Source: JBEKIK01 sp963845975
Lineage (GTDB): Bacteria; Planctomycetota; Planctomycetia; Pirellulales; Thermoguttaceae
Assembly (NCBI GenBank): GCA_963845975.1
Contig: CAWJUD010000002.1
Coordinates: 1,302,001 to 1,366,000, forward strand
Direction: 5' to 3'
DNA: 64,000 nucleotides
Part shown: one piece after another, positions 28,618 through 37,488 of the stretch
Layout of the letters: every line of letters starts with the position of its first letter
Position numbering within the stretch: the first letter of the stretch is position 1
The notes under the pieces: model-generated
What the model was told of the DNA's origin: nothing
Databases searched by the model: none
Seen by the model: the letters and a program-made list of their open reading frames with translations, nothing else
Made by a program: the position numbers and the translations under genes

Positions 28618-29949
28618 ATGTCTTCGCTACACGACATCCCGGAAATCGTTGCCTTGGATTCCCGGCGCTCGATGGTGCGCATTCCGCCCGAGGTGGATGT
28701 GCCGTTGACGGCCCGAGTGAGGCAGCTTATCGACGCCGCCGATTTCCGCCGCCTTGCCCGGATCAGCCAATTAGGCCTTGTATCGCTGATATATCCGGCC
28801 GCGATCCACACCCGTTTCGAGCACAGCCTGGGGGTGTATCGCTTGGCGTTGTTGTATTTGAAGCAGCTTTCGCACGACGAGCGATTTTCCGCGGCAATCC
28901 GTCCTGAACAGGCCGGGGTATTTATCGCGGCCGCCTTGTTGCACGACCTTGGGCACTGGCCGTTTTGCCATCCGATCGAAGATATCTGCCTGCCCAGCGT
29001 GCCCAGCCACGAACTTTTCGCCAACAGCTTTATATTGGAAGGCGAAATCGCCGACGTGTTGCGCCACGATTGGGACATCAATCCGCGGGACGTGGTGGCC
29101 CTGCTCAGCGAAAAACCCCGCGACGTCGCCTCGCGCATCTTGCACAGCATGATTTCCGGGCCGATCGACATCGACAAAATGGACTATTTGTTTCGCGACA
29201 GCCTGCACGCCGGAGTGCCTTACGGGCGGCACTTCGATCAGCAGCGCCTGCTGGGCAGTTTGTGCCTGAATCAGTCGGGCGACGGCCTGGCCATTACCGA
29301 CAAAGGCAAAACCGCCGCCGAACTGATGGTTTTCGCCCGGTACGTGATGTTCAGCGAAGTGTATTGGCATCATGGAGTGCGCTCGGCCACGGCCATGCTG
29401 CAACGGGCATTTTACCTGCTGCACGGATCGCTGGACCTGGATGCTCTGTTCCGCATGACCGAGCAGGAAATGATCGAGGAACTGCTGGAAGCCGGCGAGA
29501 TATCTCCGGCGGGCGAATTGCTCGACGGTCTTTTCGGCCCCACGCGGCAGTTGTACAAGCGACTGGCCCAATACAGTTTTATCGAGCATCGCGATTTCTA
29601 TCAGCGCCTGGCCCGCCGGCCTTATCCATGGCTGGTGGCCTGTGCCGAGCAATTTACGGCGGCCGCGAGCACGGCCCTGGGCCGCGTGGTCGCCCCGCAG
29701 GAAATCCTGTTCGACGCCCCGCCGGTCAAGAAGGAAGTCGAATTCAACGTTGAAATCCATTTCCCCAAGGAAGGCGTGTACCGCCCGCTGGGCGAAGTAT
29801 CGCCGGTCGTCCATACGCTGGCCACGCAACAATTCGACGACTACGTAAAGCGTGTCCGCATCTTCGCGCACCCGCGACTGGTAGCCGATCTCCGCCGCTT
29901 GCCGAACCTATCCGAATTGCTAGATCAGGCAATCACACGGACGGAATAA
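28618..29949 (+). CDS. HD-domain phosphohydrolase (dGTPase/SAMHD1-like, COG1078 type)
   Basis: 443 residues. Metal-binding residues of the HD superfamily are visible: HTRFEHS near residue 64, LLHDLGHWPFCH near 108-118 and GPIDIDKMDYLFRD near 181-194. This arrangement is that of the dNTP triphosphohydrolase-like HD proteins. Whether it hydrolyses dNTPs or other nucleotides cannot be read from sequence. Start ATG 28618, with no strong ribosome-binding site. It is transcribed toward the pseudouridine synthase, with a perfect inverted repeat between them. Confidence 0.85.
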   Translation: MSSLHDIPEIVALDSRRSMVRIPPEVDVPLTARVRQLIDAADFRRLARISQLGLVSLIYPAAIHTRFEHSLGVYRLALLYLKQLSHDERFSAAIRPEQAGVFIAAALLHDLGHWPFCHPIEDICLPSVPSHELFANSFILEGEIADVLRHDWDINPRDVVALLSEKPRDVASRILHSMISGPIDIDKMDYLFRDSLHAGVPYGRHFDQQRLLGSLCLNQSGDGLAITDKGKTAAELMVFARYVMFSEVYWHHGVRSATAMLQRAFYLLHGSLDLDALFRMTEQEMIEELLEAGEISPAGELLDGLFGPTRQLYKRLAQYSFIEHRDFYQRLARRPYPWLVACAEQFTAAASTALGRVVAPQEILFDAPPVKKEVEFNVEIHFPKEGVYRPLGEVSPVVHTLATQQFDDYVKRVRIFAHPRLVADLRRLPNLSELLDQAITRTE

Positions 29950-29957
29950 AATGCTTA

Positions 29958-30019
29958 GTAGGTCAGGCACTCCGTGCCTGACAATTGCCTGCCTGTCAGG
30001 CACGGAGTGCCTGACCTAC
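29958..30019. repeat. Perfect 25-bp inverted repeat, GGTCAGGCAC family
   Basis: GTAGGTCAGGCACTCCGTGC... at 29958-29982 is the exact reverse complement of 29995-30019, with a 12-base loop. Each arm is itself palindromic (GTCAGGCAC/GTGCCTGAC). It lies between two converging genes and may act as a bidirectional transcription block. Confidence 0.85.
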
Positions 30020-30035
30020 ATCTACATCTTGCCTT

Positions 30036-30788
30036 TTATTTCTTCCCTTTAGGCGATGCAGTTGCGGAAACTATAGGGCTGTCGCCAGAATCTATCCTGC
30101 CAACCAGCGTGCTGAAATATCCGGGCACTTTCGCCACAAAAGTAAGCGGCTCGCCGCTTGTGGGGTGTTTGAAGGAAATGGATCGGGCATGAAGTGCCAG
30201 GCGTGTGTGGGCTGTACCGCCTTTCCCGTATTTCTTATCGCCCACGATCGGGTGCCCAATATCGGCCAGATGCACGCGGATCTGGTTTTTTCGGCCCGTC
30301 AGCAGATCGACTTCCAGCAAAGCAAAATCCTTTGTCTGGCGGAGCACTTTATAAGCGGTATGCGACAACTTGCCTTTGGCTGCGTCGGACGTGGAATACA
30401 CCACTTGGGCTTTGTTTTCGGCCAAGAACGTGCTAATGGTTTGGGATTTTATTTTGCACTTGCCATGAACGACGGCCAGATATTTTTTCTCGGTCTCATT
30501 CCACTGGCCCTGCAAACGGAGCTTGGCCTGTTGGGTTTTGGCGAAGATGAGGATGCCTGAAGCATCCCTATCGAGCCGGTGCACGATGAAAACGCGGTCC
30601 CGCGACCTGTACCGGCCCTTGCGGACATAATTCGTCAGAATAAAGTAAGCGGTGCGTGATTTTTCCCTATCGGTGCCGACCGTTAAAAGGCCCGGCGGTT
30701 TATCGACAACAAGAATATCTCGATCTTCGTATATTATCACCAGTCCCATCGCCAGCGGCCGAGTTTTTGGAATGGAAGCTTTGCGCAT
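30036..30788 (-). CDS. RluA-family RNA pseudouridine synthase
   Basis: Isomerises uridine to pseudouridine in rRNA or tRNA. 250 residues. The catalytic motif VHRLDRDASGILIFAKT contains the family Asp. Other family segments are LVVDKPPGLLTVG, KKYLAVVHG, VDLLTGRKNQIRVHLADIGH and PIVGDKKYG. There is no S4 domain at the N-terminus. The target position cannot be told. The start may be 30788 or the internal ATG 30749 just before VIIYEDRDILVVDKPPG. Confidence 0.92.
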   Translation of the reverse strand: MRKASIPKTRPLAMGLVIIYEDRDILVVDKPPGLLTVGTDREKSRTAYFILTNYVRKGRYRSRDRVFIVHRLDRDASGILIFAKTQQAKLRLQGQWNETEKKYLAVVHGKCKIKSQTISTFLAENKAQVVYSTSDAAKGKLSHTAYKVLRQTKDFALLEVDLLTGRKNQIRVHLADIGHPIVGDKKYGKGGTAHTRLALHARSISFKHPTSGEPLTFVAKVPGYFSTLVGRIDSGDSPIVSATASPKGKK

Positions 30789-30848
30789 GGCGATTTCTCT
30801 AAAGTAGCAGGCACACGCCGTGTGCCGTCCGCATTTGAGACCTTGTAA

Positions 30849-31015
30849 AAAGGGGACATTCTACTTTTCTTAAAAACCAGAATGTCCCTTTTTCTGGGCT
30901 TGTAAGAAATTTTGTGTCAGTTGGTGGCACGGGCTTCCAGCCCGTGAAGAAACACGGCCAGGATGGCCGTGCCACTTGGACAATGACACAAAAATTCGTA
31001 CAGTCCCCTTTTTCT
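30849..31015. repeat. Nest of several interspersed repeats
   Basis: A GGGGACATTCT/AGAATGTCCC inverted unit (30853-30895) is followed by TTTTGTGTCA ... TGACACAAAA (30911-30992). Those arms enclose a second element, GTGGCACGGGCTTCCAGCC... / ...GGCCGTGCCAC at 30923-30975. One repeat seems to have inserted in another. Confidence 0.65.
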
Positions 31016-31027
31016 TTTCCTTCGCCT

Positions 31028-32420
31028 CTATTGCAGCTTCCGCACTTCCCGCTCGGCTTCGGCCCGCGACTTGCACACTATTGTGAAGAATGAGGCAGTC
31101 TTGGCGACGGCACTCTCCTCTTCCTTCCATTTCTTCGCTGCTGCAGGCGAAGTCGTGACCACCAATCGAACCACGAATGAACGGCCTTCCTTCTGCACGC
31201 ACTTCACCACGTAATGTGTCTGGTTTTCAATCGGATCGACGTATTCAGCTTGCATGCTTTTGCTGGTAAGGTACGCCTGAAGCTCGCGCTGGAAATTTTC
31301 AAAGTCGCTGCCGAAATGCTTGACAAAGAGCTTATCGGCCTTCCCGGCGACCGGCGCCGTCGCCTTGTCCAGCGGCTCATACTTGCTGACGTCGGCCATG
31401 TATGCGCAAAACGCTTCGCTCTTTTTGCTCGCCAAATAATGCACGAGTCCCCATGCAAGAGCATATCCATCGGGATCGAGATCCTCCGACTCAACGGTTT
31501 TTTCCAGTAATCTATCGGAAGCATTCATCTTCAGAAGAGTGTGCATGCGCAGGTCGTTGACCATGCCCGCTTTGGTCCACTTCATCGTCCGCTCCGGAAG
31601 CTCAACGTTAGCCTTACGTATCAGACTGGAATTAACCTTCAGCGGGCAATAGTATTCAGCAATTCCCTCGCAAATCCAGGGCGACCAATTCGACAGCCGG
31701 CTCTGAATGCCGCTGTTGGCCAACAATTGATGCACGCCTTCATGTGCGATGACATAGCCGGCTTCTTTTGCCGCGAACTCAGGGGCCGCGTCCCACAACT
31801 CTAGATCTTCGTACATCATGACATGGTTAGTCATCACGTTGTAATACGCGCTCACCTCCTTGGGCATGGGGTGGTAGGCATCGTACGCCGCTCGATTCGG
31901 CATGATGACCACAACCATCGGTACCTCCGGCCGCGTCACCTTCAATCCCCACGATTTGAGGCTGCTTACCACGCCCGGCAGCATCGTTTCCAGAATTGAT
32001 CGGACGTGCATAAAGAATCCGTCGCTGCAATCGTAAACATAAAAGTAGAACTTTCCCTTCTCGACTTTAAACTTGGATAGACCGGCCGCCTTGAGCGACT
32101 CTTGCATATCCTCCGTAGATGCGGCAACAAATGGATCTGTCGTCGGCTTGGCCTCCGCTCGCTCGACGAGCTCCAGGTCGCCGGTCGGCAACATGACCAT
32201 CGCGTACGGATCCAGCGCAATGTAACCGGACGACTTGAGACGCACCGGTCGCCGATTTCAGCAGCAATAGTTCACCATGGCCGGCGCGTGGCTTCACTCC
32301 CGGCGGAAGCTGAGACAGAATTTGACGACTATTGAACGAGTGTTCGGGCGCGGCCGATTGGGCAAAAACCTGCGTACCGGCGATCGCAGCAGCCGCGAAG
32401 ACAACAATATGCTTTATCAA
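31028..32420 (-). CDS. Secreted DUF1570-like putative metallopeptidase, one frameshift
   Basis: About 463 residues after correcting a frameshift near 32245 (one extra G; LLLLKSAT then continues as VRLKSSGYIAL). The signal peptide is IKHIVVFAAAAIAGTQVFA. The domain has AHEGVHQLL, an HEXXH zinc-protease motif, followed by WICEGIAEYY with a possible third ligand Glu. This is the layout of the planctomycete DUF1570 / peptidase-MA-like family. The C-terminal 90 residues are Lys/Glu-rich. A TTG at 32420 with GGGGGTGA upstream is the best start; an ATG at 32504 would add residues before the signal peptide. Confidence 0.7.
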
Positions 32421-32560
32421 AGATATAATGTCACCCCCCAGAAGGCAATTGGAGACAAAAAGGTAATAGCTGGCAGATTTGGGCAAACGAGAAAAAAACT
32501 TCATGTATCATTTTTACCAAAATACCCCATACTTGTCAATTTTGGCGGCTGTCACCTTTT

Positions 32561-32956
32561 CTAATTCAAGTTTTCCTTCTTATCCAGGCACCACATCACA
32601 CCGCCGCGGGTAGCGATGTATAGGAAAACGAAACTATAAAGGGCCGCCAGTTCGCCCCCGTTTATGGCCGGGAAAAACGCTTGGCCGATTTGTAACTTCC
32701 AATGGAACTGGAAATAAGCCACGGCCATTTCGCCGCTCGCAATGAAAGCCGCCCAGCGGGTCTTAAAGCCCAAGAATATCAGCAGGCCGCAAACTAGCTC
32801 GATTAGCCCGCCAAACCAAGGTTGGGATCCCACAGGGGGCCGGAAATCGCTTAGAAGGCCAAATATTTTTTGGACTCCGTGAAAAGAAAACATTAATCCC
32901 GCCACGATCCGCAGCAATGCGTAGGCCTGGTCGGCGTACTTGGCAAGTAGGTTCAT
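32561..32956 (-). CDS. DoxX-family membrane protein
   Basis: 131 residues with about four transmembrane helices. The DoxX pattern is seen in ALLRIVAGLMFSFHGVQKIF, FGGLIELVCGLLIFLG and AYFQFHW. These integral inner-membrane proteins are linked in some bacteria to redox stress or quinone metabolism, but the function here is not known. AAGGAGA precedes the ATG at 32956. Monocistronic by spacing. Confidence 0.85.
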   Translation of the reverse strand: MNLLAKYADQAYALLRIVAGLMFSFHGVQKIFGLLSDFRPPVGSQPWFGGLIELVCGLLIFLGFKTRWAAFIASGEMAVAYFQFHWKLQIGQAFFPAINGGELAALYSFVFLYIATRGGVMWCLDKKENLN

Positions 32957-33029
32957 CGTTCGTCTCCTTTTAAAAGGAAAAAAGAAAACATTCTACATTT
33001 CATGGAAAACCAGACTGTTTCCGTTATTA

Positions 33030-33530
33030 CTAAAGATATTCCTCGATAAGTATGTCTGCCGCTTCACCATCAATTGAAAATTCTATAAAAATTCCCCCAT
33101 TTCCGGAGTATTCTCGGATTAAATATTTCTGTTCCCGAATGTCTCCAAATGATGTCATCGGGATTCTCTCAATAAGCGTTCTATCGGTGAGATATACAGT
33201 TATAGCCGCAGCCGGGCGTCTTGCGTGATAGCCATAGACGCCGCAACTCATGCGCCACTTACTTGACAATGCCGAGATAGTGAATTTCTCAGTTGCTCCT
33301 CTACCACTAACTTTCCATGAGGCTACGGTCTGCCAGGTTGCCGGTTTGACGGGTGTTTCCTTTGCGGATTCTTTCTGAGGCTCTGGCGCGTCGTTTGTCA
33401 GTCGAGGTGCCGGGCCTTTAGCAGCATCTGTTCGTACTGGTGGATTGGTGTTTGAGTTTGTTTTCTTTGATCCACAGCCGACGGGAATTAAGGCGATTGT
33501 AGCTAGGCTAAACACAAGTAAGGATCTCAT
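33030..33530 (-). CDS. Putative lipoprotein of unknown function
   Basis: 166 residues. The signal peptide SLLVFSLATIALIPVGC ends in a lipobox-like Cys near residue 19. A Pro/Lys/Asn-rich linker and a beta-rich C-terminal domain (TWQTVASWKVSGRGATEKFT onwards) follow. I do not recognise the domain. It would be anchored in the membrane facing the periplasm-like compartment. Confidence 0.6.
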   Translation of the reverse strand: MRSLLVFSLATIALIPVGCGSKKTNSNTNPPVRTDAAKGPAPRLTNDAPEPQKESAKETPVKPATWQTVASWKVSGRGATEKFTISALSSKWRMSCGVYGYHARRPAAAITVYLTDRTLIERIPMTSFGDIREQKYLIREYSGNGGIFIEFSIDGEAADILIEEYL

Positions 33531-33594
33531 ATTTAATTCCTGATTGATGACATCTCACAAAAGCGGAATGTCTCTTTGTCTCCATTTTGTTTTT

Positions 33595-34179
33595 TTAGGC
33601 CATGAGCTTTTCAAACTCAACGATAATATCAGGAGCCACCGCCAAGAAATCGTTCAAAATCACTTCGAGATTAACGTACTTAGATGAGCCTTCGTCAAAG
33701 AATATGTCATCTTGGGTGAGTAACGGTCTCTTCTGCTTTACTTGAGAACCGCCAGTAATTGATACTTGCGGACCTTGATCTGTCACAACGATAGCGGCTT
33801 CACCTCCCTGGGCTGTCATCTTAATCGGGCCACCGAACATCATCCGCCTAAAATTTGGATCAGGCGGCACGATCCCGAAACGATGAAAGTCATGTATCCG
33901 AATCCGTTCGATTAGCGCGTAATAGGGCAGCTTAGATGCAACTAGAGATTCAAAAGTATCCCGATTTACCTTGGGATTGGGATCTTTCAGATTCTTTACC
34001 TCTTCTTGCACGACAGCCTCCAGCATCAGTTCTGTGATTGCGCGACATGAATAAACTGCCGCCAACATAAGGCGGTAGTTAGCCTTTGGATCTTTTTCTT
34101 TTTCAGCGAGATTAAAGAAAAACTGTGCACGATCTAAGTGCTCGCGGATGCCACGTAACCTAGGACTTTCAAATTGCAT
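33595..34179 (-). CDS. Hypothetical protein
   Basis: 194 residues. The N-terminal half is helical and looks like a HEPN-type or similar alpha-helical fold (IREHLDRAQFFFNLAEKEKD, YRLMLAAVYSCRAITELMLE), but I cannot confirm this. No catalytic motif is recognised. The ATG at 34179 has AGGAGGAG immediately upstream and is clearly preferred over a start at 34254. Confidence 0.55.
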   Translation of the reverse strand: MQFESPRLRGIREHLDRAQFFFNLAEKEKDPKANYRLMLAAVYSCRAITELMLEAVVQEEVKNLKDPNPKVNRDTFESLVASKLPYYALIERIRIHDFHRFGIVPPDPNFRRMMFGGPIKMTAQGGEAAIVVTDQGPQVSITGGSQVKQKRPLLTQDDIFFDEGSSKYVNLEVILNDFLAVAPDIIVEFEKLMA

Positions 34180-34422
34180 CACTCCTCCTGTAGAACATGA
34201 ATCTTTGGCCATAACGACGGAACTAAGCAACACGAGTTGAAGGCTCGCATCCACTGGATTGACTTTATATGGAACGTATATCGCACATTATTGATGAAAT
34301 ATAAGAAAATACAAGGCGCTAAGCAGGAGTATACACCTGAATAAGTCTAGATGAATCCCGCCAGTGACACATAGCGCTGTCAAATACTTTGTCTTTCATT
34401 CTTCATCCTTCAACCTTCTTTT

Positions 34423-35262
34423 TTACGTTCCCCAATCTCTCGCATATCGGAAATCGCGGTCCATGGTGCGGTGGGAGAGTTTGGCAATGACCGGCATACG
34501 GCGCTTGTAGTGGTTGCGGCGGATCAGCTCGATCACACGGTCGATGAATTCGGGGGCGAAGCCGGATTGGATTAGTTCTTGACGGCGCATGCGGCGATCG
34601 ACCAATTGGACCAGCAGGCGATCGACTTCGGCGTAAGAGAAGCCTAGTTCGCCCTCGTCGGTCTGGCCGACCCACAGATCGCCGGTGGGTTCTTTGTGCA
34701 AGATCGGCTCGGGCAGGCCCAGATAGGCGGCGAGTTGATAGAGTTGGGTTTTATAGAGGTCGCCGATTGGATTTATGGCCGAGGCCATGTCGCCGAACTG
34801 GGTGCCGTAGCCTAAGAGCAGTTCGCTTTTATTGCTCGTGCCCGCCACAAGGCCGCCAAACGCCGCACTTTGGTCGTAGAGCACGGTCATGCGCTCGCGT
34901 GCGCATTTGTTGGCCAGGCGCATTTGGGCGGCGTCGGGAAAGGCGGCGAAATAGGCGTCGATCTGCGGGGTAATGGGCACGTCGATTGTGTGCACGCCCG
35001 TGCGCTCGATAACCGCCCGGCTGTCGCGGCGGGTGGCCTCGCTGGAGGTTTTATATGGCATGGTTACGGCCAGGACGTTGTCGGGCCCAAGTGCTTTTGC
35101 GCAAAGATAAGCGACCACGCTGGAATCGATGCCGCCGGAGAGCCCGACCACGGCCCGCTGGAATCCGGCCCGGCGAATCTCAACGCCGATAAACCGCGTG
35201 AGAATATCGGCGACCAACTCGGGATTGATGCGCAGCTCGGGAGCAATGGGCGGATCATTCAT
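34423..35262 (-). CDS. nadE: NAD(+) synthase, synthetase subunit
   Basis: Amidates nicotinic acid adenine dinucleotide to NAD+ with ATP. 279 residues, the size of the ammonia-using synthetase domain alone. The PP-loop motif VVGLSGGIDSSVVAYL is near residue 40; later come GTSNKSELLLGYGTQFGD and INPIGDLYKTQLYQLA. Its start overlaps the end of a separate amidohydrolase gene by 8 bases. That gene corresponds to the glutaminase half of NadE fusions, so the two probably form a two-subunit glutamine-dependent enzyme. Confidence 0.95.
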   Translation of the reverse strand: MNDPPIAPELRINPELVADILTRFIGVEIRRAGFQRAVVGLSGGIDSSVVAYLCAKALGPDNVLAVTMPYKTSSEATRRDSRAVIERTGVHTIDVPITPQIDAYFAAFPDAAQMRLANKCARERMTVLYDQSAAFGGLVAGTSNKSELLLGYGTQFGDMASAINPIGDLYKTQLYQLAAYLGLPEPILHKEPTGDLWVGQTDEGELGFSYAEVDRLLVQLVDRRMRRQELIQSGFAPEFIDRVIELIRRNHYKRRMPVIAKLSHRTMDRDFRYARDWGT

Positions 35263-36181
35263 AGCGGCGGCGTTTTATGCGTTTTAGTTCCTCGATGGTC
35301 AACAGCAGACGCTCGTCGCGGGCCAGGGGAATAATCATCCTTTGGCGGCGGAGTTCGGCCGGATCGAAGGCGGCGATAGTCAGGGACTCGTCGAGCATGG
35401 GGGCTTGGGCGATTAACCGGCCGTCGGGGCCCACGGCCATGCTCCCGCCCCAAAAGCACAGGCCGTCCTCGAAGCCCACGCGATTAACCACTATGACTAC
35501 CGCGCCCAGGAGTTGGGCAAAGGCCTTGGCGATGAGCTCGTAGGTTTCGGCGGTGGCGATTTTGGGGCCTTCGACGCCGCGGGCAGGCGAATTTGCCACG
35601 CATATAAGCAGATCGACTTCTTCGGCCTGCATGACGGCCGCCGCGGAAATATGCCAAAAATCCTCGCAGATCAAAATGCCCACGCGCCCGAAGCGGGCGG
35701 TGTCGAAGGCTTCGAGCCGTTCGCCGGCGGCAAAATACCGCTGCTCGTCGAACAGGCCATAGGTGGGCAGATAGACCTTGCGATGCCAGTGGACGATCCG
35801 TCCGCCTTCGGCAAAAAAAGCCGCATTGTAAAAACGATGGCGCGGCGATTCCTCGACCATGCCGGCCACCAGCGACATTGGCCCGGCAGCCTGGACCAAC
35901 TCGCGCAACTCCGGTCCGTTGCGGCTGAGGGCCAGATCGGGCACCATGTCGCGGACAAAATAGCCGGTAAGCGACAATTCGGGAAAGATCACCAGATCGG
36001 CCTGGCGGTTCCGGGCGGCCTCGATGCGATCGAGGTGCAGGGCGAAATTTCGCTTTCGATCGGCAAGGGCCGGGGCAATCTGCGCCATTGCCACGCGCAA
36101 AAGGTTTGGCGAGCCTTCGGCGGCGGAGGAAATTTCCAAATCGGGTTCAGTCGAGCTGAAAGGCGAATCCACTAGTTTCAT
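35255..36181 (-). CDS. Nitrilase-family glutaminase, partner of NadE
   Basis: 308 residues of the carbon-nitrogen hydrolase superfamily. The catalytic triad is visible as Glu in VIFPELSLTGY, Lys in WHRKVYLPTYGLFDE and Cys in ILICEDFWH. The closest functional counterpart is the N-terminal glutaminase domain of glutamine-dependent NAD synthetase, and the gene overlaps nadE by 8 bases. Predicted to supply ammonia to NadE. A stand-alone amidase is the alternative. Confidence 0.85.
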   Translation of the reverse strand: MKLVDSPFSSTEPDLEISSAAEGSPNLLRVAMAQIAPALADRKRNFALHLDRIEAARNRQADLVIFPELSLTGYFVRDMVPDLALSRNGPELRELVQAAGPMSLVAGMVEESPRHRFYNAAFFAEGGRIVHWHRKVYLPTYGLFDEQRYFAAGERLEAFDTARFGRVGILICEDFWHISAAAVMQAEEVDLLICVANSPARGVEGPKIATAETYELIAKAFAQLLGAVVIVVNRVGFEDGLCFWGGSMAVGPDGRLIAQAPMLDESLTIAAFDPAELRRQRMIIPLARDERLLLTIEELKRIKRRRYE

Positions 36182-36312
36182 CTCCCTAGCGTCATTTCCA
36201 TACCCTGTAAGACGGTTTTAAAAACTGTCCTACCAATCCCCAAATATCTAATCCCTAACTTATTATAGCTTAACCGACAGATAAAATCGCCTAGTGGAGG
36301 GGAAACTTGTGT

Positions 36313-36388
36313 CCCGGGGGTCGTTGACCTCCGGCTATTAAGTAGTGCGAATCAAGCGTCCCGGCGGTCGTTTTACCGCCGGCTACTG
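36313..36388. repeat. Two GGCGGTCGTTTTACCGCC-type palindromes
   Basis: CCCGGGGGTCGTTGACCTCC at 36314-36333 and CCCGGCGGTCGTTTTACCGC at 36360-36379 (each continuing into CGGCTA) are related hairpins. The same family flanks the ABC permease gene at 44518-44582. Confidence 0.65.
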
Positions 36389-36410
36389 AGTTTCAGGAAA
36401 AGAAAGTCGT

Positions 36411-36468
36411 GAAAAAAACAGAGCCGGGGTGTGTCGCCCCACATTTCCGGGCCGACACGGCCCGGCTC
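36411..36468 (-). terminator. Rho-independent terminator of the thioredoxin-like gene
   Basis: On the minus strand GAGCCGGG..GTGTCG pairs with CGACAC..CCCGGCTC and is followed by TGTTTTTTT. The hairpin starts about 75 bases after the stop at 36545. It is the clearest intrinsic terminator in the window. Confidence 0.8.
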
Positions 36469-36544
36469 CGATGAAAAAATATGACATTACTTTACTGAAA
36501 ATAAATAATCAGCGGCGTGAAGCCTGCGGGAAAAAGCAAGACGA

Positions 36545-37318
36545 TTAATTTTCACCCAAGACCACTTTAACGGCCTGAAGCAAATTCCGCCGGGTAGATT
36601 GAGTATATTCGGTATCGAACCAGAGGATTTTTCCCGATTCATCGAGCAAATAAACCCGGGGCAAAATGGACTTGGCCACCTTGCTGAAAAAGGCGTTATC
36701 CGGATCAAAGAAACAAGGCACTTTAATGCCGATTTTTTCCAGCTCTTGTTGCACCGATTGCGGTTTGCCGTCTTCATTGATTCCGATTACTTTGACCGCT
36801 TTTCCGGCATAAGGTTCGGCCACGTCGTTTTGCAAATCGCGCAGGGCCGCATCGGCCGCCAGCCTGGCGTAATTCGAACCGCCTTCGGACCAAAAAAACA
36901 GCACCGTATATTTTTCGCCGAACTGGCTTTCCAGGGAGACTTTGCCGCCGTCGGCCGTAAGGAGTTCTCCGTTGGGCATCATGTCGCCCACGTTGACCAG
37001 GCAAGTTGCGCGGAGTGCATCGGTGAGGCCGACTTTAGGGATTGTAAGAGGCGGGGGAGGAGTTTTGGGCTTGGAGCGTTTCGATATAGGTTTTTCTTCC
37101 TTCTCGGTCACGATCCGATCTTTTGTCTCAACCTCATCGCTTTTTGCCAAAGATGTCTCGGGCTCCTGAGCGGCGGTTCTGGTTGCCGATTTAGCGGCAG
37201 GCCGGCTGCCCGATGATTTGGCTTTTTCGGCTTGGGGACTCTCCCGGCAACCTAAAAACAATACGATGCTTGCGAACGTCAATAAAAGACCTGATATTCG
37301 AACAGGATTCCATGCCAT
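36545..37318 (-). CDS. Thioredoxin-fold lipoprotein lacking the CxxC motif
   Basis: 257 residues. The signal peptide ends in FLGC (lipobox). A long Lys/Ser/Glu/Pro linker (about 25-90) precedes a TlpA/AhpC-like thioredoxin fold: GKVSLESQFGEKYTVLFFWS, KAVKVIGINEDGKP, VPCFFDPDNAFFSKVAKSIL, and PRVYLLDESGKILWF with the cis-Pro. Where redox members have WCxxC, this one has FFWSEGGSN, so thiol-disulfide activity is not expected. Perhaps a structural or ligand-binding protein of the cell envelope. Confidence 0.8.
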   Translation of the reverse strand: MAWNPVRISGLLLTFASIVLFLGCRESPQAEKAKSSGSRPAAKSATRTAAQEPETSLAKSDEVETKDRIVTEKEEKPISKRSKPKTPPPPLTIPKVGLTDALRATCLVNVGDMMPNGELLTADGGKVSLESQFGEKYTVLFFWSEGGSNYARLAADAALRDLQNDVAEPYAGKAVKVIGINEDGKPQSVQQELEKIGIKVPCFFDPDNAFFSKVAKSILPRVYLLDESGKILWFDTEYTQSTRRNLLQAVKVVLGEN

Positions 37319-37488
37319 GACGATTGCTCCTGGATTTTAGCCCTGCAAAATGCCGGGAAATAACGCATCCCCAATGGTTATGGTTTAGTTTCACACCTGT
37401 GAGCCGATTCGTCAACGGGTGGTTTTACCGCGGTTTTTGAAAAGAAATTCGACCGAGCCGAGCTTGATCGTCGAGAATCATTGTCAGG

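Noticed and set aside
28771..29871. Long open frame antisense to the HD phosphohydrolase gene (366 codons)
   Set aside because: Its translation has no recognisable family and mirrors a strongly conserved HD protein on the plus strand. Long antisense frames are expected in GC-rich codons.
35513..36175. 220-codon plus-strand frame opposite the NadE-partner glutaminase
   Set aside because: Entirely inside a gene with an intact catalytic triad; no independent support.
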